Shown: piece by piece, positions 11,077 to 21,269 of the stretch
How the letters are laid out: every line of letters begins with the position of its first letter
Position numbering within the stretch: position 1 is the first letter of the stretch
Origin: Trichobilharzia regenti
Taxonomy: Eukaryota; Platyhelminthes; Trematoda; Strigeidida; Schistosomatidae
Assembly: GCA_944472135.2 (NCBI GenBank)
Contig: OX235262.1
Span: 60,236,440-60,300,439 of the forward strand
Length of the DNA: 64,000 nt
Direction: 5' to 3'
Translations under genes and position numbers: made by a program
The notes under the pieces: model-generated
Seen by the model: the letters and a program-made list of their open reading frames with translations, nothing else
What the model was told of the DNA's origin: nothing
Database searches by the model: none

Positions 11077-13885
11077 TATCCACTGTGGTTTATATTCACG
11101 CGCACACACACGCACACACCAATGTGTAAATAGAAATCTGGACACACAAGTGATTGAAATAAATGAAGTAATTTGATGTGTAGGGACTTTGTAGAATGTG
11201 GAGAAAGACTTGGCGTTTGGATAGCATGTGAACTAGTAATTGACAGATGCTTTAGTGATGGAAAATAATTGATCTGATTTCTCAGCTAGACAAAGGTGGG
11301 CGACTCTGAAACCGTAGCCATACCATGAATGACGATGTAGAAAGCAAGAGAGACGGCGTGACGAGATCCATTCGGAAAAACAGCTGTAGTCATCTCGATT
11401 TTGCTAGTCACTGGTTGGCTCAAATAGCCAGGCAGATTTCGAGTGGTCGGAATCGACGAAATTCTCTGAGCTGAACTGAACCGTCTACATGGTTCAAATC
11501 ACAGCATCAATCAAGCGAGATGGCTGATCGGTGATCAGGCAATTTCGATGTGGCTAGCAGGCGGTACAGCTTGCTGTTAGTGGCATCCAACTACCTATGT
11601 CAGCCGATCAGTGGTAGATTGCACCACGTCCTATGCAACCTAAACATGACACTGCATCGATAGGCTCTTGTTATCTATGAAATAACACCAGCGAAGTTAG
11701 CACAAGAGGACAACGAATATTCTGCTCAATGTTCAATTGCATGCAGTCGTGCAGAGTGAATGTTAATCAATCATTCACCGATTCCGAGTTGTTTCTATCG
11801 AAGAAGAGAATGGATCAAATAACTATACCTCATTTCGAGAAGGCGAGATGCCTCAAACAATTTTGGAGACGTTGTTAGTGAGGTCATTCAAATCCTAAAC
11901 GCCTCATCAACAATTTCAGACAAAGCTACACAATTGGAGGCATCTCCGTAACCTACGAATACTCTCTAATATTTCAAATTTCAAACATGGAAATAGAGAG
12001 AGATGGTTGTGAGGAGATTCACATGAGACACACGCGTAAATTACGAATAGGCAGAAGGATGTTTGTATTAGTTGGTTTAAGAATTGTGTTCAGACTGAAA
12101 AGTCTGGATGGATCAGTTTATTCCGTGAACAAAATTATGGTTATCCGTATAAATGTCCAGACCTTTATCAACGCCAATAACTAAGGCACACAAAGCTACA
12201 GATAGGTATGTTTTGACCTTCTTGATAACTGATAGTCCACTTGACACAGAGATAGAGCAACTGTTGTTATGATTCTAATAGAATATTACACGCCATATTG
12301 ACTCATTCAGGCGTATTTGTAGACATCCGCGGTCGTGTTAATTTACTCCTCGAGGTGAGACACATATCTAACGACCTATATATCTCGCTCCACACGAGTA
12401 ATTGAAATGTTAAATGAACATAAACGATTTTTGTGGTGATAGTTCACACATGTCTGGTTATTGGTGAACACTGAAGGGTGGATAAATGCAGATTGTGAAT
12501 CAGATGCGAAGAATGATGTCGAGCACTGTTCGACGATATCCAATTGAAATATACATCAGCAGCTAGGCAAAACTTTACATATGGTTATAATAGTGTGGCT
12601 CAGTGATGAATATTCAACAGGAGCCATAGTGATATTTAGAAAAGAATAACTAAGCGAACACTATTGTAATCCATCACATCCTATCTGGCCTAAAATTAGA
12701 ATACAGAATTAATTAATAGTTAACAGAAACATATTTAAACATGAACTCATGACGATGAGTTGTCCATTGGATAACATGATTGTGCCTTTCTACTCTGCAA
12801 TTAGTCATCATAATTATAATAATAATAATAATAATAATGATAATTATGATAATACTAATAATAACACTGAAAATAGTGATAGTGATATTACTACTAAATA
12901 TACTTCTAGTAGTAGATACGCTGAAGCAGATGAATACAGTTTTCATAGATGACTTCATTTTCTGCCTTAACTGATAGACACAATATTAGTCGCATAATTA
13001 CTAAATATGGAATTTACTAATTAGTTAGCAATAAGAAGATGTCTACGTGGATTTGACCCGCTTGGTTTGTTTACTCATACATAGACAGATATATATATAT
13101 ATATATGCATAGTGAAAATTGTTAACTGGCGTAAACCATCTGAAGTATATTCACATTGTCGTGTGTATTAGAAAACTGAGAGAATGAACTCATCTGCGAA
13201 AACTGTATTCGTCTGCTTCAGCGTACGTTCTCTCATTGTCCTCAAACATATTTCATTTCATGTTTGTTTTTCTTATCACAGGTGATCGTTTTATTGTGTC
13301 ATTTCAACGAATGTAAATCCACTGAAACGCATTCGCAATGTGAGCCCATAAAACACTTCGAAATATGTGTGAATGTAACTAAAGCTGACATTCTTAATCG
13401 TGAGTTCGATATATTTCGCTGAAGTAAAATTGATGCATTGAGATATTTTGAATATTTTTTTTAATATGGCTGTGTTGAGAGTGATGATTGGATACGCGAA
13501 GAGTGGGTGAATATCTCAGTGAATTGAATCAGTAGCGACGGGTCGAGTAGAGGGACGCTGTGCCAGCTGAGCCACGAGAAACACGTTTACCACATGTTAG
13601 CGTTAATAGTGATGTCCAGCGGTCATCAGTGTGTGCGTAATATCCTACCGTCTCTTAACCTACATACACGTGGATTAATGTGTATACAAATATGTTTGAA
13701 TACATTCACTCACAACTCACTTGGACGATTCCAATACCGTCTCTAGTATCAATGCCTTCAACGGTGATGAATGTGATATAGGTATAAGGGAGGTTTGCAC
13801 TCCTCTCCCATTCAACGAACAGAAAATAACGTCGAAAGACATGACAAGCATACTTTCACATCACTCCACGCAGTGAAATTAGTCC

Positions 13886-14137
13886 TCATTCTTCACTCGT
13901 GTAAATCAACCCCAGCACCAGTGTACCTTTCAATCCATTATCGAAGTATTCATTTGTAATCTGATATGTACACAGCTCTGGTGTGAAGAATGCTGGTTGA
14001 TTCCTCTGTCTGTTCACCGCCTCATACGAAAGTGAGATAACTTCCTGTATTGTCATCATTGCCAACTGACCAGACATTTGAAGGTGAAATTCGGTAGTGA
14101 TGATTCCTGTTCCATATCGACGAACACCAAAATAATA
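13886..14137 (-). CDS. Conserved open frame in the right arm, unknown
   Basis: Mirror of 5474-5725; the 63 codons from the first ATG (14077) encode the same protein as in the left arm. Identity is expected from the recent duplication. No function is assigned. Confidence 0.2.
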   Translation of the reverse strand, partial: YYFGVRRYGTGIITTEFHLQMSGQLAMMTIQEVISLSYEAVNRQRNQPAFFTPELCTYQITNEYFDNGLKGTLVLGLIYTSEE

Positions 14138-14337
14138 TCATGACGAACTGAATTCATCACTCTCCATGCATACATCGATGTATGAAAATTTGCCAAGAGT
14201 CACTTTTCATAGACGATAAACAATCCATAAGTATACTTTGTTCAGGTGATGATTTGAGTGATATGCATTTTATGATGGAGTAGAATTGTTTCCTTCCCTC
14301 AAATACATTCACTGCATTCCTCTCATTCTCTCTACAG

Positions 14338-14602
14338 CAACTCTCCATCCCCAATTCGATTTGTCCTCAATGAGGTATGCTGTGAATATGAACACCATTG
14401 ATTTCATGATGGAATGCATACAAGACAAGGTTTGCACAGTGAAAACACACTTGTGTTATATTGGTGGCCAACTGCAAGCTGAGTGGAGACATTGTTACAA
14501 TGAGGAGGGATGCAGGTGCTACAGACTGCGTATGAATATTTGGAAAGCGTGAGACACACACCAATGGAATTCGACCTAAAGAAATTCTTCAGATTAGACT
14601 AA
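14338..14602 (+). pseudogene. Frameshifted copy of the candidate terminal exon
   Basis: Mirror of 5008-5273. The frame matches through CYNEE, then a one-base deletion (GAGGAGGGATG against GAGGAGGCGATG in the left arm) changes the frame. The FRLD ending and stop survive out of frame. Confidence 0.5.
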
Positions 14603-14659
14603 TTCCAGTGTCGCGACTAGTACAGCGTTGAATCCTGCATATCTTCGGTTTCGCTTTGT

Positions 14660-15046
14660 NNNNNNNNNNNNNNNNNNNNNNNNNNNNNNNNNNNNNNNNN
14701 NNNNNNNNNNNNNNNNNNNNNNNNNNNNNNNNNNNNNNNNNNNNNNNNNNNNNNNNNNNNNNNNNNNNNNNNNNNNNNNNNNNNNNNNNNNNNNNNNNNN
14801 NNNNNNNNNNNNNNNNNNNNNNNNNNNNNNNNNNNNNNNNNNNNNNNNNNNNNNNNNNNNNNNNNNNNNNNNNNNNNNNNNNNNNNNNNNNNNNNNNNNN
14901 NNNNNNNNNNNNNNNNNNNNNNNNNNNNNNNNNNNNNNNNNNNNNNNNNNNNNNNNNNNNNNNNNNNNNNNNNNNNNNNNNNNNNNNNNNNNNNNNNNNN
15001 NNNNNNNNNNNNNNNNNNNNNNNNNNNNNNNNNNNNNNNNNNNNNN
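14660..15046. other. Assembly gap, 387 N
   Basis: A run of unknown bases. It hides the outer edge of the right arm and its junction with the SR2-like sequence that follows. Confidence 1.
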
Positions 15047-15485
15047 CTCGACGAGCAATGTTAGCGGATATAGGGTCAGGCTGGAAAAGAGCTAGCGGAG
15101 GTCAAACAAAAACATGGCCTCACCAGTCAATGAAATCCACAACAGTTGGTCTAAGCCACGTAGGAAGGTGTAGACTTCCTGACTGGTTGGGGTCCTCGGG
15201 TCGAAAAAAACCAATAGTTGGAAACAATTGGTGACATGGCTCAAAATCTTTCTCAATGGCTACGGAAGATGCATCCACTCCTTGTGACTTATGATTTCCA
15301 ATGAAACTGTTTTGTTCTTCGTTACTACTATTCCTTTGTTTCACACCTCTGTTTACTTTCTCTGTTATGCATTTCTTCTACCTTCTTCTCTTGCTTTGTG
15401 TGCTACAAGGAGGGAGTGTGGCGACTTGAAGTGCCGCGCATCGGTGCAAAGTTCCATTTCGAAAACAGATAGACAGACATGATTA
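15047..15485 (+). mobile_element. SR2-like (RTE) 3' end, plus strand
   Basis: The sequence is close to the reverse complement of about 21290-21740, which is the 3' part of a minus-strand RTE element. It includes the last coding stretch (RAMLADIGSGWKRAS) and the 3' UTR, with GTAGCACACAAAGC in reverse. It begins in the N gap, so its 5' extent is unknown. It lies downstream of the PTPA exons and is opposite in direction to the copy upstream of them. Confidence 0.75.
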
Positions 15486-15842
15486 CGAATAGAGTATATT
15501 TCTCCCTTGTTTAACCATGCAGGATGATCTTCGGAAATACGATTATGATGGTGCCTAAAATTATATGCCCAATACAATTGGTTCAACAGGAACAATCAAA
15601 CTGGTAGATACACACACAGAGAAGGCGACACTTACTAGTTAACTCTTCATTTGAGGGAATGAAACTGGAGTAATTGTGTAGAGACTGTGGGATTCTGCTG
15701 CACTGAATGCACTTTTTACTGGATTCTTTAATTGTTGTGTTATTATTTCAGTGATGTTATCCATAAGGAACAAGATCTTTTTTGGAACTGTTGATACATT
15801 AGCTTCCCTCGAGTTAAATTCATATTTCTGTCAAGAGACTTT

Positions 15843-15942
15843 GCAGGCCGACCATTGATATCAGGAGTGTGTCTGCAGTGGGTCGAATCCCGGACCATGT
15901 GCATGGTCGGCTAGAGTCCTAACCATTGTACCACTGACACAG
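15843..15942 (-). mobile_element. tRNA-derived SINE, truncated copy
   Basis: Minus-strand match to the head of the SINE seen complete at 26591 and 58305: GTGGTACAATGGTTAGGACT (A-box region), a degenerate B box (GGGATTCGACCC), and GGTCGGCCTGC. It stops before the 3' hairpin, so it is truncated. Confidence 0.7.
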
Positions 15943-15958
15943 TCCTACAGGAGGTCAA

Positions 15959-16216
15959 TCGCGAACCTGAATAGCTGAGTGGTAACGTCTCTGACTGCAG
16001 CACTTGGTGACGCGGGTTCGAATCTCAGAAGGGTCATGAGTTCCTAAAAGATTGCAGATACACCATGCTGACAACTAGCACGAAGCCTAGGTCTAAGGCT
16101 TCCCGCCGATTTCTTCCAACTATCTAATATCAACAATTTACAGTGCAGCGTGATGGCGAGTCACCAGGAATAGTGACCACATCGTAAACTTCACTGATAG
16201 AATTCACTCTGCACCA
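15959..16216 (+). mobile_element. Second tRNA-derived SINE family
   Basis: A different tRNA-like head from the other SINEs: an A box in TAGCTGAGTGGTAACG and a B box in GGTTCGAATCTC, then a non-tRNA body ending near CACTCTGCACC. Spacing between the boxes suits an internal pol III promoter. A related head may lie on minus near 17500-17610 (GGGTTTGAGTCC). It is a retroposon rather than a functional tRNA, since no acceptor stem closes. Confidence 0.5.
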
Positions 16217-16243
16217 AACAAAGGACCAGATACACTACATTAG

Positions 16244-16560
16244 CTACTAGCTAGTGTCCCACTTCATGTAGCACAAAAAGATAGAGGAAAAAGAGAGGAA
16301 AAGTATTTAAAAGCACTAAAACGAGCAGAAATGTATGGAAGAAATAACAGTAATACAGAATAACATGAGGAATTAATAAATAGGCGAAATAAAGAGAGTG
16401 AATGCATCTGTGCCAATGAGAACAATTTTGAGCCATATCACTAATAATCTGAGGCCATCGGTTCTTAGCATCCCAAAGGACACCCATCCAGGCAGTCTAA
16501 AGCCCGCTACGCGTCTTAAAGCAACTGTCAAACACACTTTACAGACATCAAACTACCATT
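16244..16560 (-). mobile_element. SR2-like 3' UTR fragment
   Basis: Shares the blocks CATGTAGCACA, GAGAGTGAATGCATCTGTGCCA and TTTTGAGCCATATCA with other SR2-like copies (about 32090, 33940, 23310). It is non-coding and lies in PTPA intron 3. A TA microsatellite follows at 16590-16616. Confidence 0.5.
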
Positions 16561-17692
16561 CCATGCGCCCAACCAAAAGGTGTTGATGTCATATATATAT
16601 ATATATATATATATATTTCAATCTGAACTGACAGGGAATTATATCAGACCCTGTTATTTACATATAACTGCCTACATTTATAAAAATTATTGATCGAGAT
16701 GACCAGCTTCGGGAAAAGACAACAATAAAAATAGAAACCTCCACAGAATTACCTTCTTTCCTCTAAATACTTCCGATTCATTATCAGTGCAGCATTCATG
16801 TCAGAAAAACGGAAGATACCCAAGTACTATTTGCCCAACTTTATTCATCATTTTGATTGACACTACAATCATCTGCGAGTGGTGTTTGTTTGAAGTTAAT
16901 TGCCCGAGAACAGATATTTTTTATTACATCTACCAGGCCAAGAAACACACTAATAAGTGTGTAACAGCTGATGATACTACCCAGTTGCTTAGGCTGAAGT
17001 CTGCTAGTGGGTGTGCGTGTGGGTAGTTATTACTTTTCAGCGGCACATATCATAGAAGTTCATTTCTTTCCAAATTGTCTGAGACACAGACGTAGTAGTG
17101 TTGTCTGACCGAACAGCCCATAGGACAACTGCTCCCGATACGTCACAGATGGCTTGTTTGATTTGGCTTTTGGAGTTGTGACCGTATCTAGCTGTTACCG
17201 CTGCCTACGAACCTCTACAAGGTAGGTCAGGATATACAATTCTCGTGTATTCTGCCCCCTCCTCCCCAGTACCCACATTGGAAAAACAGTATGGCTGTCC
17301 TGGAATGTTGATTATCTGAGGGAAACACTTTACTGCCGTTACATCCCATATACCCCTAATATAGTACAAACGTAGAGTTACACTATGATAGTAATCACCT
17401 TTGGTCTAACTACTATATTCAAATGACCTTTCTGACATGGTAACACCTGCACGAAAATTAGTACTATCCAGTGTAACTAATTTGGTTATTACGATGTGTC
17501 AGCCCAATCACCACGTCAATGTAGCAGCTATCGCGGTTGGGCAGGCTGAAATAGGTAGAGTAGGACTCAAACCCATGATCCGTTGGCTGTAAAATGAGCC
17601 TCTTAAGTTGATTAAACACATTTGTGTTAATTATCAAACCTAGTCGACTTTAAAACCTTTAAAAAAAAAATATTTTTTACAATTGAAATTAC

Positions 17693-18028
17693 CAATCAGT
17701 TGACTACTTCCCCAAATAAATGGTACAAATTGAAAATCATCTAAACACCAAACACCATGAGATCCAGCCGGTTCCATACGATATGTTGTTTGCAGTAATC
17801 GAACCAAGCTTAAATATTTTGGCATTACGACGAGACCGATAGCTAGAAGATCGTTTATAACTGTTGAATCAGAATCCGTTTGCTTGTGTAAGATATTGAG
17901 TTTGAAAAGACAAGTTAAAAATGCCAAAAAAGCCAATTCATGACCAGTTCCATAATCGATACGTGTTGAATTTCCCACCGACTCGATTAGATAACAGGAA
18001 ACTTCATCAATTGCTTCCTTATATGATA
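17693..18028 (-). CDS. PTPA: PTPA coding exon 3
   Basis: 336 bp, phase 1 to phase 1. Acceptor TTGTATTTAG before 18028; donor GTAATT after 17693, at the SSQLI-G codon. Encodes YKEAIDEVS through the NSTRIDYGTGHE and FIWGSSQLI blocks. The open frame runs on to 17640 beyond the donor, but that tail (KKYFFFKG) is not PTPA-like. Confidence 0.9.
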
Positions 18029-20931
18029 CTAAATACAAATATAATAACAGTTTTTTCTTTTGGTTTAGAAAATAACAATACAATAACTATTCAATAACAA
18101 ATTGTACTTCCCTATATACCAAATAATAAGCGATGAAATGAATCAGAGAGAGAGAGAGGGAGAGTTTAACATTGTAAACCCTAGAAAAACACAAATCTAA
18201 GTCTTGTTTATGAAATTCAACTCTCAAAGAAATAAGTTATATTACAGAAGCAAATTTTAATAAATCACATAGTGCAACACTATTTTTCTACTCACAAAGA
18301 CTTATATATGTACTTCACAATCAAGTATATTTTGTGACTGAATGTCCACAATGACAATCTGTTCAGTCTTTATAAGATTATCCCTGAAGTAGGATTATAT
18401 GCAGACTGTACATCTAATAATCTAATTGGTGGATGATGACTAGCAGTGGAATCCATGATAACTCGCATTTCGTCCTATTTGGGACTCGTCATCTGGATGT
18501 ACCTGCATTTCCCAGAGAGTGATGATGTGTCCACCGAGGCTCAGACCCAATGCCCATAGTTTCAAACGCCAAAGCGTTACCCACTACTAGACCACTTGGG
18601 TCACGAGAGCCACCTCTTGTGCAACGGGTCATATTAATTATTGAATTGAATTTTAGATTTTCCCGTCGATTGATGGGACCGAAGTGCTCGGTCTCAGGTT
18701 GACATGTCTATCGCCTTCTTGTGCAGACGCTTCGACGATGTCTGTGCATTTAGTTAGAATTTAATTGGTGGATGGTGACTAGCAATGGAATCCAGTATGC
18801 GCGTTTCACCAATTAAATTCTAATTACATGCCCAGACATCGTCAAAGCATCTGCACAAGAAGCTAACAGACATGTCAACCTGAGACCGAGCACTTCGATC
18901 CAATCAATCGACGGGAAAATGTAAAATTCAATTAAATGCACATCTAATAAACGTTGGATTGGGTTGCTTTTTTTTCCTTGTTTGTTATTTTCATAAAACC
19001 TTTGATCATATAATCCAAAATTGTTTATAATCAAGGTTATTTTAGTCTAAACAATGTTTCAAATCATAAACATATCTACTGTTTGTTTCTGCACTCTCAA
19101 ATGCATTAGATTCCATGAGTGGATGTGTTGCGATTTTTAAGAGAACATATATTATGTGTCACGGTTTCCCATGCGACCTGTAAAACAAACGTTTGACCCT
19201 AACGTAGATTATAGGTCATGTCACTGGATTTTTATTGATACATGTTATCCAGTAAGAGCAAAGTTTTCATATCTTAAATGGGAAATTTATTGGTTATGTT
19301 TTTGGCTTTTTTTTTATTCCTTTAAGTTCCCAGTGGAAGATATGCGGCATCAAGCTAGAGGCTTGAAGTTTCGGTAGCAGTGATGTTTAAGTTTACGGGA
19401 TGAAGTTGCTAGCCTCATGCCCAACCTACCTTCTTTACCAGTCTTACCATTTAGTTTTGTGAGGTAAAGGAGTGCGTCGACCGGTTGACTGAACCCCGGA
19501 GCACATGCGTGGTCGGTGAGCATTCTACTGCTGTGCCACCGGCGCAATATTTGGTCATGTAAAAATATGTAATTAGACATAATGTCTAGTGATACTACCT
19601 TTGGTATGGGGAAACAAGTCTTTGCCTTCACAGTCAGTTTACTTTATCGTCCTTAGTGCATGAATACTACTCGATTGATTAGTCATATATTGCCAAACGT
19701 TGAAATGATGATGGAACGAACCCAAACCAGTATTATCACGGTTATAATAGTGGTGATTTCCAACTGTGAATGGTATGCTGGAAGAAAACAAAGCATATTA
19801 GACCAATTATGACGCTGTACTCAAACTCACGAGCTCGCGTTACAGCTTCCAGCGAGTTGTCATCTGAAGGAATGCAGCAAAAATGCCAATTTCATTTTAA
19901 CTTAAATCTACTAAACATATACTGAAGGAGGTGTGACTGTTTGGACGAGTGATCAAAAATCTAAGGCTTTCCTTTGTCGTTATGCTCCCCGAAAGCCATG
20001 TCTTAAAGTTCTAAACAAGTTACATTACGGACTATTGAGCAGTATACAGTACAGGAAGTACCTCGTCTATTGGGACTGAGGCAACCTCCTGGTGATTATC
20101 ACTTCACCATAAAACAACAACCTTCTGAAAGTACTTAAAGCGTCTTCTGAATTCTAATTTATTTATTATATTAATCACAAAATAAAACAACACTATCTAC
20201 TGATATGACCAGTAAAATGTATTTTTCATACACCATTAACGATACATGAATACGGTTCGAAATAATAAAAAAAATCGGGTGGAAACTACCAATGACAGCG
20301 GCATAAAAATAAGTTCTAAACTGTTTTTTTTAAACAGTATCTATTCGAGAAGTTTTAGAAAAAGAGGATTGAAATCTCATTCGTGCAGTTGAAAGCTAGA
20401 GCTTTAAAAAAAAGCAATCGAATCATTATTATTAAACATTTCCTAAGTTAAGATTAAAGGAGTATAGACTTGGAAACATACTTTCATTAATACAACTATC
20501 AATTAGCATCTATTTAAAAAATTTAAGCCTACGATTTACTAACTCGGCGGATCATTGAAGTCTCCACTGCCATGATCAATAAATATACTGGTACATAGCC
20601 CAATTGCATTCTCTTGTAACCATGAAAACCAACTCTTGAATGCTTTATTTCCAAATCGTTGTGGCTGCTCCTCAGGTGGGTATTGTTTGACTGCCTGTTG
20701 CATCTTCTCAAGTACCTCACATACTAACGTTATAGCCTAAAATGAGTGATTTTATAATAATAATAATATGCTATACTCTATCACCTTAGATGTTAACAAA
20801 TCTTTCTGAATTAGACGTGAGACTATTTTGTTGTTGACACCGTTGATCAAGTCAAGTATTTCGCTGAGAGCAACTGAAGCAGTCCATTGACGTATATCGG
20901 CCGGTGATAAGATTTTTTTCGTCAAACCCAT
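17693..20931 (-). CDS. PTPA: PP2A phosphatase activator PTPA, 5' part (3 exons)
   Basis: PTPA (PPP2R4) is a peptidyl-prolyl isomerase-like activator of protein phosphatase 2A in cytosol and nucleus. Coding exons join 20931-20785, 20544-20736 (read in reverse) and 18028-17693, with matching splice phases 0 and 1. The product starts MGLTKKILSPADIRQW and contains three family blocks: QPQRFGNKAFKSW, ESVGNSTRIDYGTGHE, then TYRMEPAGSHGVW followed by DDFQFVPFIWGSSQLI. These are the most conserved parts of PTPA and form its ATP- and peptide-binding core. The first 225 residues are present; the C-terminal exons (about 80-100 residues in relatives) were not found in the window, so intron 3 exceeds 2.6 kb. 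Intron 1 is only 48 bp; intron 2 (2.5 kb) holds SM-alpha and SINE copies. Confidence 0.92.
18442..18504 (-). ncRNA. Hammerhead ribozyme (SM-alpha type), core mutated
   Basis: On the minus strand: stem I ACATCCAG pairs with the later CATGGATT side; stem II hairpin GTCCCAAATAGGAC; then GAAA; a very small stem III; and a cleavage triplet ATC before ATGGATTCC. The usual CUGAUGAG core box reads AUGACGAG. The change at U7 is usually tolerated, but C3 to A should break the C3-G8 pair that is needed for catalysis. It is therefore probably an inactive relic. Confidence 0.75.
18642..18770 (-). repeat. SM-alpha inverted pair, left arm
   Basis: Reverse complement of 18807-18933 with about ten differences, separated by only 36 bases (18771-18806). 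Shared stretches include CACAAGAAG, GACATGTCAACCTGAGACCG and TCGACGGGAAAAT. Intron RNA could fold into a long hairpin here. Confidence 0.85.
18807..18933 (+). repeat. SM-alpha inverted pair, right arm
   Basis: Partial, opposite-direction copy of the SM-alpha body. It begins at CACCAATTAAATTC and ends before ATTAAATGC. It has no ribozyme core of its own. Confidence 0.85.
19471..19546 (-). mobile_element. tRNA-derived SINE head fragment
   Basis: Minus strand reads GCGCCGGTGGCACAGCAGTAG, then a B-box-like GGGGTTCAGTC. It resembles the SINE head at 58305 but is diverged and truncated. It lies in PTPA intron 2. Confidence 0.5.
20544..20736 (-). CDS. PTPA: PTPA coding exon 2
   Basis: 193 bp, phase 0 to phase 1. 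Acceptor CACTCATTTTAG; donor GTTAGT after DPP plus one base. Encodes CEVLEKMQQAV, then PPEEQPQRFGNKAFKSW, then the variable loop ending GSGDFNDPP. Confidence 0.88.
20785..20931 (-). CDS. PTPA: PTPA coding exon 1
   Basis: 147 bp. The ATG at 20931-20929 is chosen because an in-frame TAA lies directly before it and the frame fits the PTPA N-terminus (KKILSPADIRQW). Donor AAG/GTGATA begins a 48-bp intron. Confidence 0.88.
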
Positions 20932-20962
20932 TTACTCTAAAAGAACCAAAAACAATCGAATA
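20932..20962 (-). promoter_or_regulatory. Splice acceptor just upstream of PTPA ATG
   Basis: The minus strand reads GATTGTTTTTGGTTCTTTTAG and then AGTAAATGG. A pyrimidine tract and AG end 3-5 bases from the start codon. It is either the end of a 5' UTR intron or a spliced-leader trans-splice acceptor, which schistosomes use on some mRNAs. Confidence 0.6.
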
Positions 20963-21269
20963 ATTTACAGACATATTTTCATTGAATATCTCACAAAGAC
21001 TAAAATAAAATCCCTGTAGTTGATATCTTAGGCGTGTAATTATCCGGAGGAAAAAAGTATCCTGTCATTTGGGACGTGGCTGGAGATTGACTTCAGTTAT
21101 CAAGGTGCATTCAAATCATGTTGTGCTCAAAGTTTAGAAACAAAATTAACGGGAAGTATTATACAAGTGTTGCCTAGGCAGACTAAAGTGAAAAGCACAT
21201 TGCCCATGCTAAATCTTTTGAAGTAGTGAAGAGCTATTTGGTCTAAGATTTTTCTACACTACAACTAAG

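Larger units (their letters stand above)
11077..14659 (-). repeat. Large inverted repeat, right arm
   Basis: Reverse-complement copy of 4948-8541 (see there). It begins at 11077 with TATCCACTGTGG and runs into the N gap at 14660, while still matching the left arm (ACAAAGCGAAACCGAAG in reverse complement). The true arm length is therefore hidden. A one-base deletion near 14509 breaks the frame that is open in the left arm. Confidence 0.93.
18414..18811 (-). mobile_element. SM-alpha-type SINE unit with hammerhead remnants
   Basis: Reading the minus strand from 18811, one finds the 3' half of a hammerhead (GAAACGCGC, then CTGGATTCC), a body of about 300 bp with pol III box-like stretches, and a second hammerhead at 18504-18442. 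This order is that of the tandem SM-alpha SINE-like units of schistosomes, whose transcripts self-cleave. It lies in PTPA intron 2 in the sense direction of the gene. The body is repeated in reverse at 18807-18933. Confidence 0.75.

Noticed and set aside
14594..15234. ORFs made mostly of X residues
   Set aside because: They run through the N gap and have no sequence content.
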